Notes: a model not told the origin generated them from the sequence alone. A DNA stretch of 64,000 nt from JBCCGL01 sp039029275 (GCA_039029275.1 JBCCGL010000014.1:62001-126000), one strand, 5' to 3'. Shown: positions 34,883 through 44,357, counted from the first letter of the stretch. Made by a program: numbers and translations.

Positions 34883-35146
34883 TTGATTCGATTTTTAACG
34901 CATCGGTAAATCACAAGCGCTTAAGTGCATAAAGCAGGTTAAAGATGGGGCGGTGCAAACAACGCTTTGAATCTTTTCATAGACCGCTGCGCCTTTTCAA
35001 GGCATCAGGCGAGCAAGGGCTCTGGAATACCGTTTTTGGTATTGCTTTTTTAAATCAACCGGATCGAAATATATCCATATCCGCAGGGGTGCACAATCTG
35101 ATATAAATTCGCACATTAAACGCGGACTTTATTGAAGCAGGACACC

Positions 35147-36147
35147 ATGTTGCAACCTCAACTCAATTTGGAAAGCCTTGCCCGCAAGCTCGACGCGGGT
35201 GGATTTAATCCAGATGACGCCGCCGAATCGCTGACGTTACCATCTGTTTGGTACTACGATTCGGAAATTTTTGAACTGGAACAGCAGCGTTTGTTCCTGC
35301 GTGCGTGGGTTTACGTTGGGCATGTTACCGATCTGAATGCACCGGGCAGGCAACTTGCTGCTCATGTGGGTGATCAGGCTGTTCTTGTAATCCGAAACGA
35401 TGAGAACGAATTGCAGGCGTTCGACAGCGCTGATCTGCGCCCGGTGCGAGTTGAGGTCTACGCCGGACTTTTGTTTGTAAATTTCGACACAGACGCCGTG
35501 CCGCTGGCCTCGCAGGCGAGCCAGCTTCTGGAAGCGATCAATCGGGTTTGCCCGGATTTAGCACACATGAAATGCGCGCACCGTGCGACACGCGACGTTG
35601 CGGCAAACTGGAAAACGATTGTTGATAACAACCACGAGTGCTACCACTGCGCAGTGAACCACCCCGATTTAATGGCGATGACCGATTACTCCGCGCGCGC
35701 GACCTGGTCCGATGAAGGCATCACGTTTGTCCACACGCTGGACGGCTACAGTGAGGATAGCGCGCCATTTACCTGCGAGCATTCAGGGACCGAATCGCTC
35801 TACAGTTTTATCTTCCCGACTGCGATCCCGCTTTTCTTTGCTGGGACCGGCGGTCTGGTTCTGTTTCACATTCGGCCGACCGGCCCGCAGACGAGCCAAA
35901 TTGGGCATGACTTTTACTTCCCCGATGGTACGTCAGCAAAGGCGCAGTCTGAATTCATCGACTACATCACCCAAACGCTGGCCACCGAAGACGTGGGGTG
36001 GGCCTGTGCGTGAAGGTGCAAGAAGGGTTGAACTCAAAAGGATACGTTCAGGGGAAGTTTGTTGTGGACTATGACAACTTTGGGTTTTCGGAGCACCATG
36101 TCCATTTTTTTCAGGCACTGGCATACCGAGCGCTTGTGGAGGCTTGA
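35147..36147 (+). pseudogene. Rieske non-heme iron oxygenase remnant lacking its Rieske domain, 3' frameshift
   Basis: This was a ring-hydroxylating/quaternary-amine oxygenase alpha subunit. From the ATG at 35147 the frame reads as in choline- or betaine-type oxygenases up to E-N-E-L-Q-A-F-D. It then jumps straight to S-A-D-L-R-P-V-R-V-E-V-Y-A-G, so roughly 60 residues that should carry the C-x-H and C-x-x-H cluster ligands are missing. The catalytic iron site D-N-N-H-E-C-Y-H-C-A-V-N-H is kept. Near 36000 the frame ends as D-V-G-W-A-C-A-stop. In another frame the normal C-terminus follows: L-C-V-K-V-Q-E-G-L-N-S-K-G, ending A-L-V-E-A at 36147. Two independent lesions make this a dead gene. An intact relative is at 50663. 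Confidence 0.9.
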
Positions 36148-36153
36148 TCTAAA

Positions 36154-37440
36154 GTGGAGTCGTATTGGGCCGAAACTGCGGGGGCGGATCAAGCTTGGCC
36201 GACCGTGCAGGGGGCGCTAACAGCAGACGTTGTAATCGTTGGCGGCGGATACCTCGGGCTCTCCTGCGCTCTGCAACTGGCGGCGCAGGCCACAAATGTG
36301 ATCTTGCTGGACGCGCAAACCCCGGGTTGGGGGGCGTCCGGGCGCAACGGTGGCCAGATCATCCCGGGCCACAAATACGAACGCACCGATCTGGTCGAAA
36401 AGCTCGGGGAAGAGCGCGGCGGGCGCCTGTTTTCCTGGGCGGGAACGTTTGCCGATCAGACGCTCGATCTAATCGAACGTTATCAGATTGACTGCGACGC
36501 CTCTCAATCTGGCTGGATTCAGCCAGCGCACGCAAAATCTGTCCTCGACAAGATGATCACGCGAGTGCGCGAATGGGAGCAGGAAGGTGCCAACCCAAAA
36601 ATTGTCGACGCAGCGGAAACATCGCGCTTATTGGGTACAGACTGGTACAAGGGCGCGTATGTGGATCCGCGCGGTGGTCGTCTGCATCCGCTCAAATACG
36701 CGCGCGGTCTTGCCAGAGCCGCCGCCGACGCTGGAGCGTCGATCTTCGCGAATTCTGCTGCGACAAAGTTGGAACGCGTATCCGGCAAGTGGAACGTTTC
36801 GACAGCGTCCGGAACCGTTTTTGCAGAACAGGTGCTGATTTGTACCAACGCCTACACAGAAGCGGGCGATCATTTAATCAAAGGCCTGTACAAAAGCGTT
36901 GTTCCATTCCCGTCCTATATCATCGGTACAGGCCCGCTGACCGACAATCAGCGCGAGTCGATCCTTCCCGACGGTCAAACAGCGGCAGACCTCAAGCAAC
37001 TGATCAACTACTTCCGGCTTGAGGCGGATGGGTGCTTCCTGTTCGGTGGGCGTGGTCCGCTGCGCGAAACGGATGATCCCGGTGTATATGAGCCCATCCG
37101 TCGCAAGATGTTGGAGTTTTTTCCACAGTTGGCTGCTGTGCCCATGCAATACGGCTGGAGCGGGCGGGTCGCGCTTACATCTGATGGTTTGCCGCATTTG
37201 CATAACGCTGCGCCGGGTCTTTGGGCGTCGCTCGGGTGTAACGGGCGCGGGGTGGGATATGCGACCGGAACCGGTAAGCTGCTCGCGGAGTTGATACAAG
37301 GATCTGACCCGGCACAGTCGCCGATTCCAATTACACCGGTTTCGCGCATACCGTTTCATAGTCTTTATTTGCTCGGTGCGGGGATTGCTGTGTGGCACAA
37401 GAACCGATGCGATCAGGTAGAGCGCAATCGGTCGGCTTAG
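36154..37440 (+). CDS. DAO-type FAD oxidoreductase (PuuB/OrdL-like)
   Basis: A 428-residue FAD-dependent amine or amino-acid oxidase. The dinucleotide site is D-V-V-I-V-G-G-G-Y-L-G-L-S; G-W-G-A-S-G-R-N-G-G-Q follows, as in gamma-glutamylputrescine oxidase relatives, and the C-terminal flavin segment G-C-N-G-R-G-V-G-Y-A is intact. The start is GTG at 36154, 6 bp after the end of the Rieske remnant, so the two formed one operon. A likely role was oxidation of a secondary or methylated amine made by the Rieske enzyme. The gene itself shows no damage; whether it is still useful is open. Confidence 0.87.
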   Translation: MESYWAETAGADQAWPTVQGALTADVVIVGGGYLGLSCALQLAAQATNVILLDAQTPGWGASGRNGGQIIPGHKYERTDLVEKLGEERGGRLFSWAGTFADQTLDLIERYQIDCDASQSGWIQPAHAKSVLDKMITRVREWEQEGANPKIVDAAETSRLLGTDWYKGAYVDPRGGRLHPLKYARGLARAAADAGASIFANSAATKLERVSGKWNVSTASGTVFAEQVLICTNAYTEAGDHLIKGLYKSVVPFPSYIIGTGPLTDNQRESILPDGQTAADLKQLINYFRLEADGCFLFGGRGPLRETDDPGVYEPIRRKMLEFFPQLAAVPMQYGWSGRVALTSDGLPHLHNAAPGLWASLGCNGRGVGYATGTGKLLAELIQGSDPAQSPIPITPVSRIPFHSLYLLGAGIAVWHKNRCDQVERNRSA

Positions 37441-37574
37441 CTGTAGCAAACAGCGCAAACGATTGGGACTAGATTGATATTTTTGTTTTCGTTGTAGCGC
37501 GTCGGTTCAGCGAGCGGTGTGAGGTCAGGCTGAATGTGCTGGCTAAGAGTTTTGTCATCAGGTTTGTTGGCAAA

Positions 37575-38312
37575 CTATTTTATCCATATTCCATGCGTTT
37601 GGACCTTACTAAATCTATGGTTACTGGAAAGCGAAAGCACGATGCCGTGAAACCTTGGCCTTGACCCGATCTGTGTTTGATTCTCCAGCCTTAAAGTGGC
37701 ATTTGAGAGCGGGTATATCCGGTCATTGGAATGAGATGAAATTTTTAACGCTCGTAGCAAATTCTCCACTTTTTCGCTCGATCCCAGCCACACCTCATTG
37801 ATGCCAGATACCCCATTTCTGTGACTGGTGGCTGTTTGTGTGCTGGTATCCTTCTTGTGGTTCTCGATTAAGAAAATGTGTTCCAGACCGGACCCCGTTG
37901 GAAAGGTTAGGTAGTTCCAGAGGCGTCCTGGCTGAACGTGATGGTCGATGCTTTCTGACCTCAGTTGTTTTGAGGCGTTGTTTATGTCAAAGCCGCTGAG
38001 GGCGACAAATATACCTCCCTCTGAACTGGCAAGAAATTTCGAATAAATTTGCGCCAGTGGGTCGTTGGAGGTGCCAAGCACAGACATCAATTCGATTTCG
38101 GTTCCGTCAGAAAATTCGACAAAGGAATTGATTAAACCATTGTTGTGCACTTTGCCGTCTTTTACTGTAAATCCGTATTTTTTAAAAATCTGATTAGAGG
38201 TTTGTAAATCGTGCACTGCCAAAACGACGTGATCGAGCCTCGGATTATCACCATGAGCAGGAGAGAAAACCACGAGGCCGAGAAGAATGCAGGATGATAA
38301 AAGTACTCTCAT
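37575..38312 (-). CDS. Exported VOC (glyoxalase-like) protein
   Basis: A 245-residue protein with signal peptide (M-R-V-L-L-S-S-C-I-L-L-G-L-V-V-F-S) followed by a glyoxalase-like domain: R-L-D-H-V-V-L-A-V-H-D-L then V-E-F-S-D-G-T-E-I-E-L-M. A second, weaker VOC half runs to the C-terminus. Candidate metal ligands are the His in L-D-H-V and the Glu in E-I-E-L. Export is unusual for VOC enzymes. Reaction unknown. It follows a 133-bp stretch without features and precedes the methyltransferase remnant on the same strand. Confidence 0.72.
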   Translation of the reverse strand: MRVLLSSCILLGLVVFSPAHGDNPRLDHVVLAVHDLQTSNQIFKKYGFTVKDGKVHNNGLINSFVEFSDGTEIELMSVLGTSNDPLAQIYSKFLASSEGGIFVALSGFDINNASKQLRSESIDHHVQPGRLWNYLTFPTGSGLEHIFLIENHKKDTSTQTATSHRNGVSGINEVWLGSSEKVENLLRALKISSHSNDRIYPLSNATLRLENQTQIGSRPRFHGIVLSLSSNHRFSKVQTHGIWIK

Positions 38313-38398
38313 AAAAACTCTTAAGGTTCTGCGTCATTGCCGCAGTTCTGCTTCGTACACCTGAATGCGTTTGCCTGGTTACAAGACGCGGTTTTTGC

Positions 38399-38979
38399 TT
38401 ACCTTTTACTCCCGGATACCACGTAGGCTGACGTCGGGAAAGCAGCGGTGCCGCCAGGTGTTTCAAATTGCGATAGCTCGACGTCAGCCATTTCTACTAG
38501 TTGAATGAGTTGAGCTTCGGTTAGCGCGTCATCTTCAGTCCAACCCTTGGCACCCGTATGGATCCATTCGTTAATCGAGTTAAAGTTACCTGTACCACCA
38601 TGACCTTAAATTAGAAAGTCGCCAAGGTTGAGCGGCTTGAACAACTTTTCAAGTACGGCCGAATCACCCATTGCATAAGGAGTGCTGTCTATTTCTCCAC
38701 CGAGAAATTTCTGCCATAGGTACTCTTCCGCCGCGAGACCCGGATTGTTTTCGAGTTCGTCCCAAACCAGTACTGCCAAATGACCATTTGGCTTTAGTAC
38801 CCTGTGCATTTCTTTTACAGCAGTTTCCTTGTTTTCGAAATACATCAAACCAAATTGACTGACAACGCAATCGAACTGTTCGTCGTCAAACCGAAGGCCT
38901 TCCGCCGGTGAAGTAATCCACTCCATGTTGGAAGATTTCCGCCTGGCAATTGCTAACATCCCCTGGTTGATGTCTACGC
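38399..38979 (-). pseudogene. Class I SAM methyltransferase remnant, 5'-truncated and with in-frame TAA
   Basis: The readable frame starts inside motif I (V-G-V-D-I-N-Q-G-M-L-A-I-A-R) right at the 3' end of the methionine aminopeptidase gene, so about 70 N-terminal residues are missing. Motif II (D-C-V-V-S-Q-F-G-L-M-Y-F) and the V-L-K-P-N-G-H-L-A-V segment are good. At 38606-38608 a TAA follows G-D-F-L-I. The same frame then gives N-S-I-N-E-W-I-H-T-G-A-K-G-W and ends V-V-S-G-S-K-R with TAA at 38399, the normal C-terminus of this UbiE-like group. It is truncated and nonsense-interrupted, so not functional. Confidence 0.85.
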
Positions 38980-39735
38980 CTACAGTTCTTCAGACAGTGT
39001 GGCGACAATAGGCTCGCCCCTTGTCACAATAATAGTGTGTTCAAATTGCGCGGATAGATTCGCGGGATGGCCAACGAGTGTCCATCCATCACTCGCCTCG
39101 GTTACAGATGTGCTTTTCGTGGACAAAAAGGGCTCAATTGCTATTACTTGACCGAGTTGCAATCGTCGTGTGTCGTGACGGTTAAAGTAGCTGACAATGC
39201 CCTCAGGCTCTTCGTGTAGGCTTCGACCGATTCCGTGACCGGCGAGATTCCTGATTGTTTTGAACCCGTGCGACTTCGCAGTGCGCTGAATGGCTTTTCC
39301 GATTCTATTTATAGGCGCACCAGCTCTCGCTTCCGATAGAGCACGCTTTAATGCCTGCTTCGCGGCATGACACAGTCGCGCTTTAATTTTTGCTACGGGG
39401 GGAACGACAGTCGTGCCACCCGTATCAGCGAAATAGCCTTCCAACTCAGCGGAAACATCAATATTCACAACATCCCCTGCCTGAATAATTCTCTTGCCAG
39501 GAATGCCATGAGCGGCTTCATTATTGATACTGATGCAAGTCGTACCGGGAAAGTTATAGGTAACTCTGGGTGCTGATTTGGCTCCCATGCTTTCAAGAAG
39601 CGCCGCACCTAGTTCATCCAACTCCGCTGTCGTGATTCCTGGCTCAACAGCACTCAACATTGCATCGCGCACCGTGGCAACGGCCCGCCCGGCATTCATG
39701 ATGCCATCGATATCGTTCTGGCTCTCTACTGTCAT
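38980..39735 (-). CDS. map: Type I methionine aminopeptidase (additional copy)
   Basis: A 251-residue metalloaminopeptidase that removes N-terminal methionine. The five metal ligands are in place: V-N-I-D-V-S, F-A-D-T-G, G-H-G-I-G, A-I-E-P-F and F-E-H-T. The substrate-site histidine is in E-A-A-H-G-I-P-G. It is not next to rpsB, where the housekeeping map normally lies, so this is probably an accessory copy. Its TAG stop directly abuts the methyltransferase remnant, marking a recombination junction. ATG at 39735. Confidence 0.92.
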   Translation of the reverse strand: MTVESQNDIDGIMNAGRAVATVRDAMLSAVEPGITTAELDELGAALLESMGAKSAPRVTYNFPGTTCISINNEAAHGIPGKRIIQAGDVVNIDVSAELEGYFADTGGTTVVPPVAKIKARLCHAAKQALKRALSEARAGAPINRIGKAIQRTAKSHGFKTIRNLAGHGIGRSLHEEPEGIVSYFNRHDTRRLQLGQVIAIEPFLSTKSTSVTEASDGWTLVGHPANLSAQFEHTIIVTRGEPIVATLSEEL

Positions 39736-39812
39736 ATATGAACCTTGATTTTTTGATCGACGGATAATGCTGCTATCAGTGGAGCATGTAGTGTATTCGC
39801 TTGTTTGGCTTG

Positions 39813-40193
39813 CTAGGAATTTTCACAGTCAACAACCTCATAGCCAACACCAGTTGTATCGTTTTCTAATACCGCAACATCAAAATATTCAAGTTCTTCA
39901 GCATCGGGTAGATTAGAACGAGGGATTAGGTGAAGATTGATGTCAGTTGTCCCTGCACCGCAGACCGCAAGCACGACTAGATTCGTTTCAAAACCACAAT
40001 TAGACGATATTACGTCTATTCCGCGGCGAATAAGTAGCAACGCGCTTTCTTCAACAGATTCCCCTGAATGCTCGCATTGAATTGCACCTGTGCTTTTAAA
40101 TACCGTTACCGTGTTAGCGTCTTCTGGGGAACCATTGCTGCCACCACAGCTAACCAAGATTGAGATGGCAGAAATTGAGAATATGCGATACAT
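39813..40193 (-). CDS. Small hypothetical lipoprotein
   Basis: A 126-residue protein with a lipoprotein signal: M-Y-R-I-F-S-I-S-A-I-S-I followed by L-V-S-C-G-G-S, with the lipidated Cys at residue 16. The mature chain is acidic and has four further cysteines (Q-C-E-H, N-C-G-F, V-C-G-A, D-C-E-N), suggesting disulfides. No family is recognised. Neighbours are the extra map gene and a VOC gene, both on the same strand. Confidence 0.6.
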   Translation of the reverse strand: MYRIFSISAISILVSCGGSNGSPEDANTVTVFKSTGAIQCEHSGESVEESALLLIRRGIDVISSNCGFETNLVVLAVCGAGTTDINLHLIPRSNLPDAEELEYFDVAVLENDTTGVGYEVVDCENS

Positions 40194-40271
40194 CAGTTTT
40201 TCCTCAAGCGAATCAAATCAACGGACTCAGTAGGTGTGAGGTGACTAGTAATGTTCGACTGCATGCGCTTG

Positions 40272-40661
40272 TTAAGCCTCGGACTGAATCTTCGCAATCT
40301 CGTCGTAACAATAGCTAGTAATTTCGAAAGGATTTTCATAAGGATCTGAAAAGTAAATTGACCACGATAGCTCGTGGTCGTTTTCAACAAATAATACTCC
40401 GTGAAAAGTTAGCTTTTTTTTCCAAGCCAGATAATTTTCTGAGTCTACTGAAAATGCAATTGTGGTGGATTTTTTATCTTTGTTTTGAAAAAGTGCTAGA
40501 TGAACACCACCGTTCGAAATAGTTAGCGGCCCTCCTTCTATAAACCATTTTTCAAGAGCGTTGACACGTGAGAAGTCCAAAACCTCTTTATACCACCTTT
40601 CCGCCTCAAGCCTATTTGGTGCATAGACATGAACGTGATCAATTTTCTCTAATTCAGGCAT
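40272..40661 (-). CDS. VOC family protein (glyoxalase/bleomycin-resistance fold)
   Basis: A cytoplasmic VOC protein of about 129 residues from the ATG at 40661 (M-P-E-L-E-K-I-D-H-V-H-V-Y); a TTG six codons earlier is the alternative. The paired beta-alpha-beta-beta-beta motifs are visible, with candidate metal ligands H in I-D-H-V, H in G-G-V-H-L-A-L-F and E in P-F-E-I-T-S-Y. Substrate unknown. The 220 bp between this gene and the GMC oxidoreductase hold no recognised element. Confidence 0.75.
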   Translation of the reverse strand: MPELEKIDHVHVYAPNRLEAERWYKEVLDFSRVNALEKWFIEGGPLTISNGGVHLALFQNKDKKSTTIAFSVDSENYLAWKKKLTFHGVLFVENDHELSWSIYFSDPYENPFEITSYCYDEIAKIQSEA

Positions 40662-40881
40662 ATTTTGTGTGCACTTCAACTGAAGTATAACAGCGCGCTA
40701 ATGAGACTTTCGGCCACCTTAACTGTATTATAAGGAATCTATATAACAACACAGTATCCTCTCGTGTGTTCATGCATCTTTCTGAAAAACAGGCGAAAAC
40801 AACACATTAGAAATTCTTACTGCGTTTTTACTCGCGCAATCGATTCAAAAAACGTTCGATTCCGCGACACCCGTTCTACAA

Positions 40882-42528
40882 TTACGCTGACCGCAACGGC
40901 GCATTCGCCGGGCGTTCCGGAGTTCGCTGTTCCTGCCCCAGCACAAAATCAGCCGCGCGCGCTGCGATCATTTGCGTGGGTGCGTTGAGATTTCCGCTAA
41001 CAATATCCGGCATAACCGATGCGTCGATCACGCGAAGATTGTCAATTCCGCGCACGCGCATTTCGCCGTCAACGACTGCCATTTCATCCATGCCCATTTT
41101 GCATGTGCCGCAGGGGTGGTAGTCGGTCGAGACGGTCGCGCGCACAAACGCTTCGATTTCATTGTCACTTCTGACATCCGGCGCAGGTTCGATGCGTTTG
41201 CCGCGAAATTCGTCGAAGGCCGGTTGCATCATGATTTCCTGCATTTTCTTGAACGCCTCAACCAGTTCATGTACGTCGAAAGGATCGGACAAATAGTTGA
41301 ACTGTTGCGACGGTCGATCCGCGGGATTAAGTGACTGCAAACGAATCTGACCTTTGCTGCGCGGGCGCAATTGATCGACGTTAATCTGATAACCCTGAAA
41401 CAGTTTGATGCGCGTGCCTTCGTAGGTGTTGTACACGGGCGTAAAGTGATACTGCAAATTCGGGTATTCGACCTCGTCGTTGCCGTAGACAAGCCCACCC
41501 ATCTCCCAGACGTTCGATGCAGCCACACCGGTGCGTGTCAACATCCACTGAGCACCGACTCTGAGCTTGTGCAGCGGGTTGCTGAGATAATTCAGCGTGA
41601 TGGGTTTGGTGCATTCGAACGCGGTATCGATCGACAAATGATCCTGCAAATTCTGACCAACGCCGGGCAAATCCAAAACCGGATCGATTCCGTGCTCGCG
41701 CAAATGATCGGCAGGGCCAAGCCCGGACAGCATCAACAGTTGCGGCGTTCGAATCGCGCCGCAGGACACAATAACCGATTTGCCCGCGTGGATCGTGTGC
41801 TGCTCGCCGCGCAGCGAAACGCGGACACCTCGCGCGCAATTGTTTTCGACAATAATTTTTTCGACCATTACGTCGGTTTGCAATTGCAGATTGGCGCGTG
41901 ACAGCGCAGGCTTTAAATGCGCGACCGCGGCACTTGAACGTCGACCGTTCTTTGTGGTGCTGTCGAACCTTGCAATGCCTTCGGGTTTGTACCCGTTTAA
42001 ATCGTCGGATGTGCCCTGACCGGATTGTTCGCCCGCTTCCATCAGGGCGTCGAACAAAGGGTTTTGTAACTTGCCTTTGGTAACACCCAGCGGGCCGCTG
42101 TCGCCGCGCCACTCGTTCGCACCTCGGTCTGAATTTTCACCGGCTTTAAAATACGGCAGACAATTGTCGAAGCGCCATTCGGGCAAATTATGATTTTCCG
42201 CCCAATAGTCGTAGTCGCGCGGATGGCCGCGCATATACACCATCGAATTGATCGACGACGAACCGCCGATCACTTTTCCGCGCGGCATTTCGACTTCGCG
42301 ATCATCACACTGCGCCTGCGGATCGGTTTTGTAGTTCCAGTTAATGCTCGGGTCTTTGTAGACGCTGTAAACGCCAGCGGGAATATGGATCAGCAGTTTG
42401 TGATCCATTGGTCCTGCTTCAAGAATCAGCACGCTGTGATCGCCACTCGCGGATAGTTTGTTTGCCAGCACGCACCCGGCTGAACCCGCGCCGAGGATGA
42501 TGTAGTCGTATTCGGGTTTGAATGTCAT
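40882..42528 (-). CDS. GMC family oxidoreductase (choline dehydrogenase-like)
   Basis: A 548-residue FAD-dependent alcohol dehydrogenase of the GMC family, similar to BetA. The ATG at 42528 gives the N-terminus Y-D-Y-I-I-L-G-A-G-S-A-G-C-V-L; the frame stays open upstream but overlaps the TauD gene. GMC signatures are G-K-V-I-G-G-S-S-S-I-N-S-M-V-Y and G-A-I-R-T-P-Q-L-L-M-L-S-G-L-G. The catalytic pair is in D-Y-H-P-C-G-T-C-K-M-G and G-N-L-N-A-P-T-Q-M. The TauD stop and this ATG are separated by one base, so they form an operon. Not clearly BetA: no betB or betI is present, so the substrate may be another alcohol. Confidence 0.88.
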   Translation of the reverse strand: MTFKPEYDYIILGAGSAGCVLANKLSASGDHSVLILEAGPMDHKLLIHIPAGVYSVYKDPSINWNYKTDPQAQCDDREVEMPRGKVIGGSSSINSMVYMRGHPRDYDYWAENHNLPEWRFDNCLPYFKAGENSDRGANEWRGDSGPLGVTKGKLQNPLFDALMEAGEQSGQGTSDDLNGYKPEGIARFDSTTKNGRRSSAAVAHLKPALSRANLQLQTDVMVEKIIVENNCARGVRVSLRGEQHTIHAGKSVIVSCGAIRTPQLLMLSGLGPADHLREHGIDPVLDLPGVGQNLQDHLSIDTAFECTKPITLNYLSNPLHKLRVGAQWMLTRTGVAASNVWEMGGLVYGNDEVEYPNLQYHFTPVYNTYEGTRIKLFQGYQINVDQLRPRSKGQIRLQSLNPADRPSQQFNYLSDPFDVHELVEAFKKMQEIMMQPAFDEFRGKRIEPAPDVRSDNEIEAFVRATVSTDYHPCGTCKMGMDEMAVVDGEMRVRGIDNLRVIDASVMPDIVSGNLNAPTQMIAARAADFVLGQEQRTPERPANAPLRSA

Positions 42529-42529
42529 T

Positions 42530-43408
42530 TCAGTTTTTAGACTGCAGTTGCTTGAGAGGCGCGTCTTCGCGCCACGTGGTACGCCACATGCGGCGTCTCG
42601 AATTGTGGATGTCGTACGGTGTACCGGCGTGCAGCACCCTGCGATTGTCCCACAGCACAGCATCACCTTTTTGCCACTGGTGTCGATAGCGAAATTCGTC
42701 CGCGCATGCGTGATCGGTAAGCGATTCGATAAACGTTCGCGTCGCATTTTCTGTCCAACCGTCGATGCGCAGACTCACCTGATTGCCAAAGTAGAGCGCG
42801 CGCCTTCCCGTAAGCGGATGGCGACGAACCAATGGCCGCCAAACGGATTCGTACTTGCGTTGTGCTTTCTCGAAGGCGTGACCCTGTCGTTCGAGATATC
42901 GCTCCAGGCCGCTCGCGCTGGTTTCGATAAACATGGTTTCGTAATCTATTTTTTGCTGTGCGCTCAGCGCATCGTAGGCGCTGTACATACACGCAAACAA
43001 GGTATCGCCGCCAGACTCGGGCACTTCCAGCGCGTACAGCAGCGACGCCCGCGCAGGCACTTGTCGGTGAATGTGATCGGTATGCCACTCGAGCTCGCCG
43101 TCTGCTTCGGCGGGAGAAAACGTGACCAGTTCTTTGCCCGTATTTCCAACCACAAAAATTTCGTCGTGCTGTGGCAGGCGAGCGTTTCCGAGTTCGGTCA
43201 ATTCCAGTGATGCAAACGCGCGGCTGAATTCGACCAACTGTTTAGCCGACAAATCCTGCGCAGGAAAAACCAATACCCCAAATTTTTCTAAGGCGTGTTC
43301 AATTTCATCGATCAGGTTTGCACCGGGAATTTCCTGAAGCGACACATTGCAAACGCGCGCACCAACTGTCGTATTCAGTGGAGTGATTTCGAGGGTCGCG
43401 TCAGTCAC
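42530..43408 (-). CDS. TauD/TfdA family 2OG-Fe(II) dioxygenase
   Basis: A 292-residue 2-oxoglutarate-dependent oxygenase. The iron site is W-H-T-D-H (H109, D111) plus the distal histidine in R-R-V-L-H-A-G-T-P-Y-D near residue 264; the downstream arginines in R-R-R-M-W-R-T-T bind 2-oxoglutarate. Relatives act on taurine, 2,4-D, alpha-ketoglutarate-linked sulfonates or gamma-butyrobetaine-like compounds. Its 5' end overlaps the membrane protein gene by 8 nt and its 3' end touches the GMC gene, so three genes are coupled. Oxidation of an osmolyte-type alcohol or amine is inferred. Confidence 0.88.
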   Translation of the reverse strand: MTDATLEITPLNTTVGARVCNVSLQEIPGANLIDEIEHALEKFGVLVFPAQDLSAKQLVEFSRAFASLELTELGNARLPQHDEIFVVGNTGKELVTFSPAEADGELEWHTDHIHRQVPARASLLYALEVPESGGDTLFACMYSAYDALSAQQKIDYETMFIETSASGLERYLERQGHAFEKAQRKYESVWRPLVRRHPLTGRRALYFGNQVSLRIDGWTENATRTFIESLTDHACADEFRYRHQWQKGDAVLWDNRRVLHAGTPYDIHNSRRRMWRTTWREDAPLKQLQSKN

Positions 43409-44255
43409 TGAAACTTCTTACAACTGAAGCGCTGATGCGGACCAGCAACCACAAAAACAGCAGAGGGAAAAACACGGTTTGCAGGAGAAAAACCACGATC
43501 AAGTGAACGATGTGTTCGCTCGCGGTGGCGAAGCGCTGTTTGTACTCGGCGATGCGCGCCTCGACATTGAACGTTTGCGTGGTGCGATCGTACCAGCGTT
43601 CGATTCGCGCCAAAAAGCTCTCGTTGCCGCTACTCGCTGCCTGCTGTTCCGCAGCCTGCAATGCTTCGACTTCGTCGCGCGTTTGCTCCAGCGCGTTGTA
43701 TGACTCGCTGAAACGCGTATCCAGAAAAGACTGATACACCCAGTCGTTGACTATCACGACTGCGGGCACCGCCAATCGCACCAACAACACCAGTAATGCC
43801 GCTTTAAGAAAAAGACTGCGCCACCGGCTTGCGACGAGTTGCGGCTTCCACAAACACACCAGCACAAACAGACACGCCACGATCATCGCACCCTGCAAAA
43901 ACGCGGATGACCCCATCTCGATCATCAGCTTTTGCGCCCCCAGCGAGGTGCTGGCAAGCAGCATGATCCACGAGAAACGCTCGATCAGGTCGTTAACCGG
44001 ATCGAACACCTGACCCGGCGTCAGTATCACCCCGACTCCGGCGGGCTCAATCGCAAGCTCGGTGCCTTGCACCACAGACACAACCGCGTTAATGCCGCGC
44101 ACCACGGCAAAGGTGACAAGCGCACGCTCGAAGGCCGCATCGACCGGCTGCGCCGCGCGTTTGTCTATGGTTTGCGTCAAGGCCAAAATTGCGACGGCGC
44201 AGACCAGCGCGGTGGTCAGTACTCGCAGCACACCTATGGTACGTGATTCACTCAT
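43401..44255 (-). CDS. Conserved membrane protein of unknown function
   Basis: A 284-residue membrane protein from the ATG at 44255 (M-S-E-S-R-T-I-G-V-L). Helices lie near residues 10-28, 85-115, 125-150 and at the C-terminus (about 250-275). Between them is a periplasmic-looking coiled-coil (S-Y-N-A-L-E-Q-T-R-D-E-V-E-A-L). The segment G-T-E-L-A-I-E-P-A-G-V-G-V and P-G-Q-V-F-D-P-V-N-D-L recurs in similar proteins of other gammaproteobacteria, but I know no function. It is the first gene of the TauD-GMC operon and is divergent from doeB. Confidence 0.7.
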   Translation of the reverse strand: MSESRTIGVLRVLTTALVCAVAILALTQTIDKRAAQPVDAAFERALVTFAVVRGINAVVSVVQGTELAIEPAGVGVILTPGQVFDPVNDLIERFSWIMLLASTSLGAQKLMIEMGSSAFLQGAMIVACLFVLVCLWKPQLVASRWRSLFLKAALLVLLVRLAVPAVVIVNDWVYQSFLDTRFSESYNALEQTRDEVEALQAAEQQAASSGNESFLARIERWYDRTTQTFNVEARIAEYKQRFATASEHIVHLIVVFLLQTVFFPLLFLWLLVRISASVVRSFSD

Positions 44256-44357
44256 GTGCCTATGGTATGCAGCGCGAGGCAAGATGGCAAAGCCCGCACT
44301 TGAACGATTGCTATCGCCTCTGCTAGCGTAGTCAGGATCTATCAGGAGTTACCCCGT

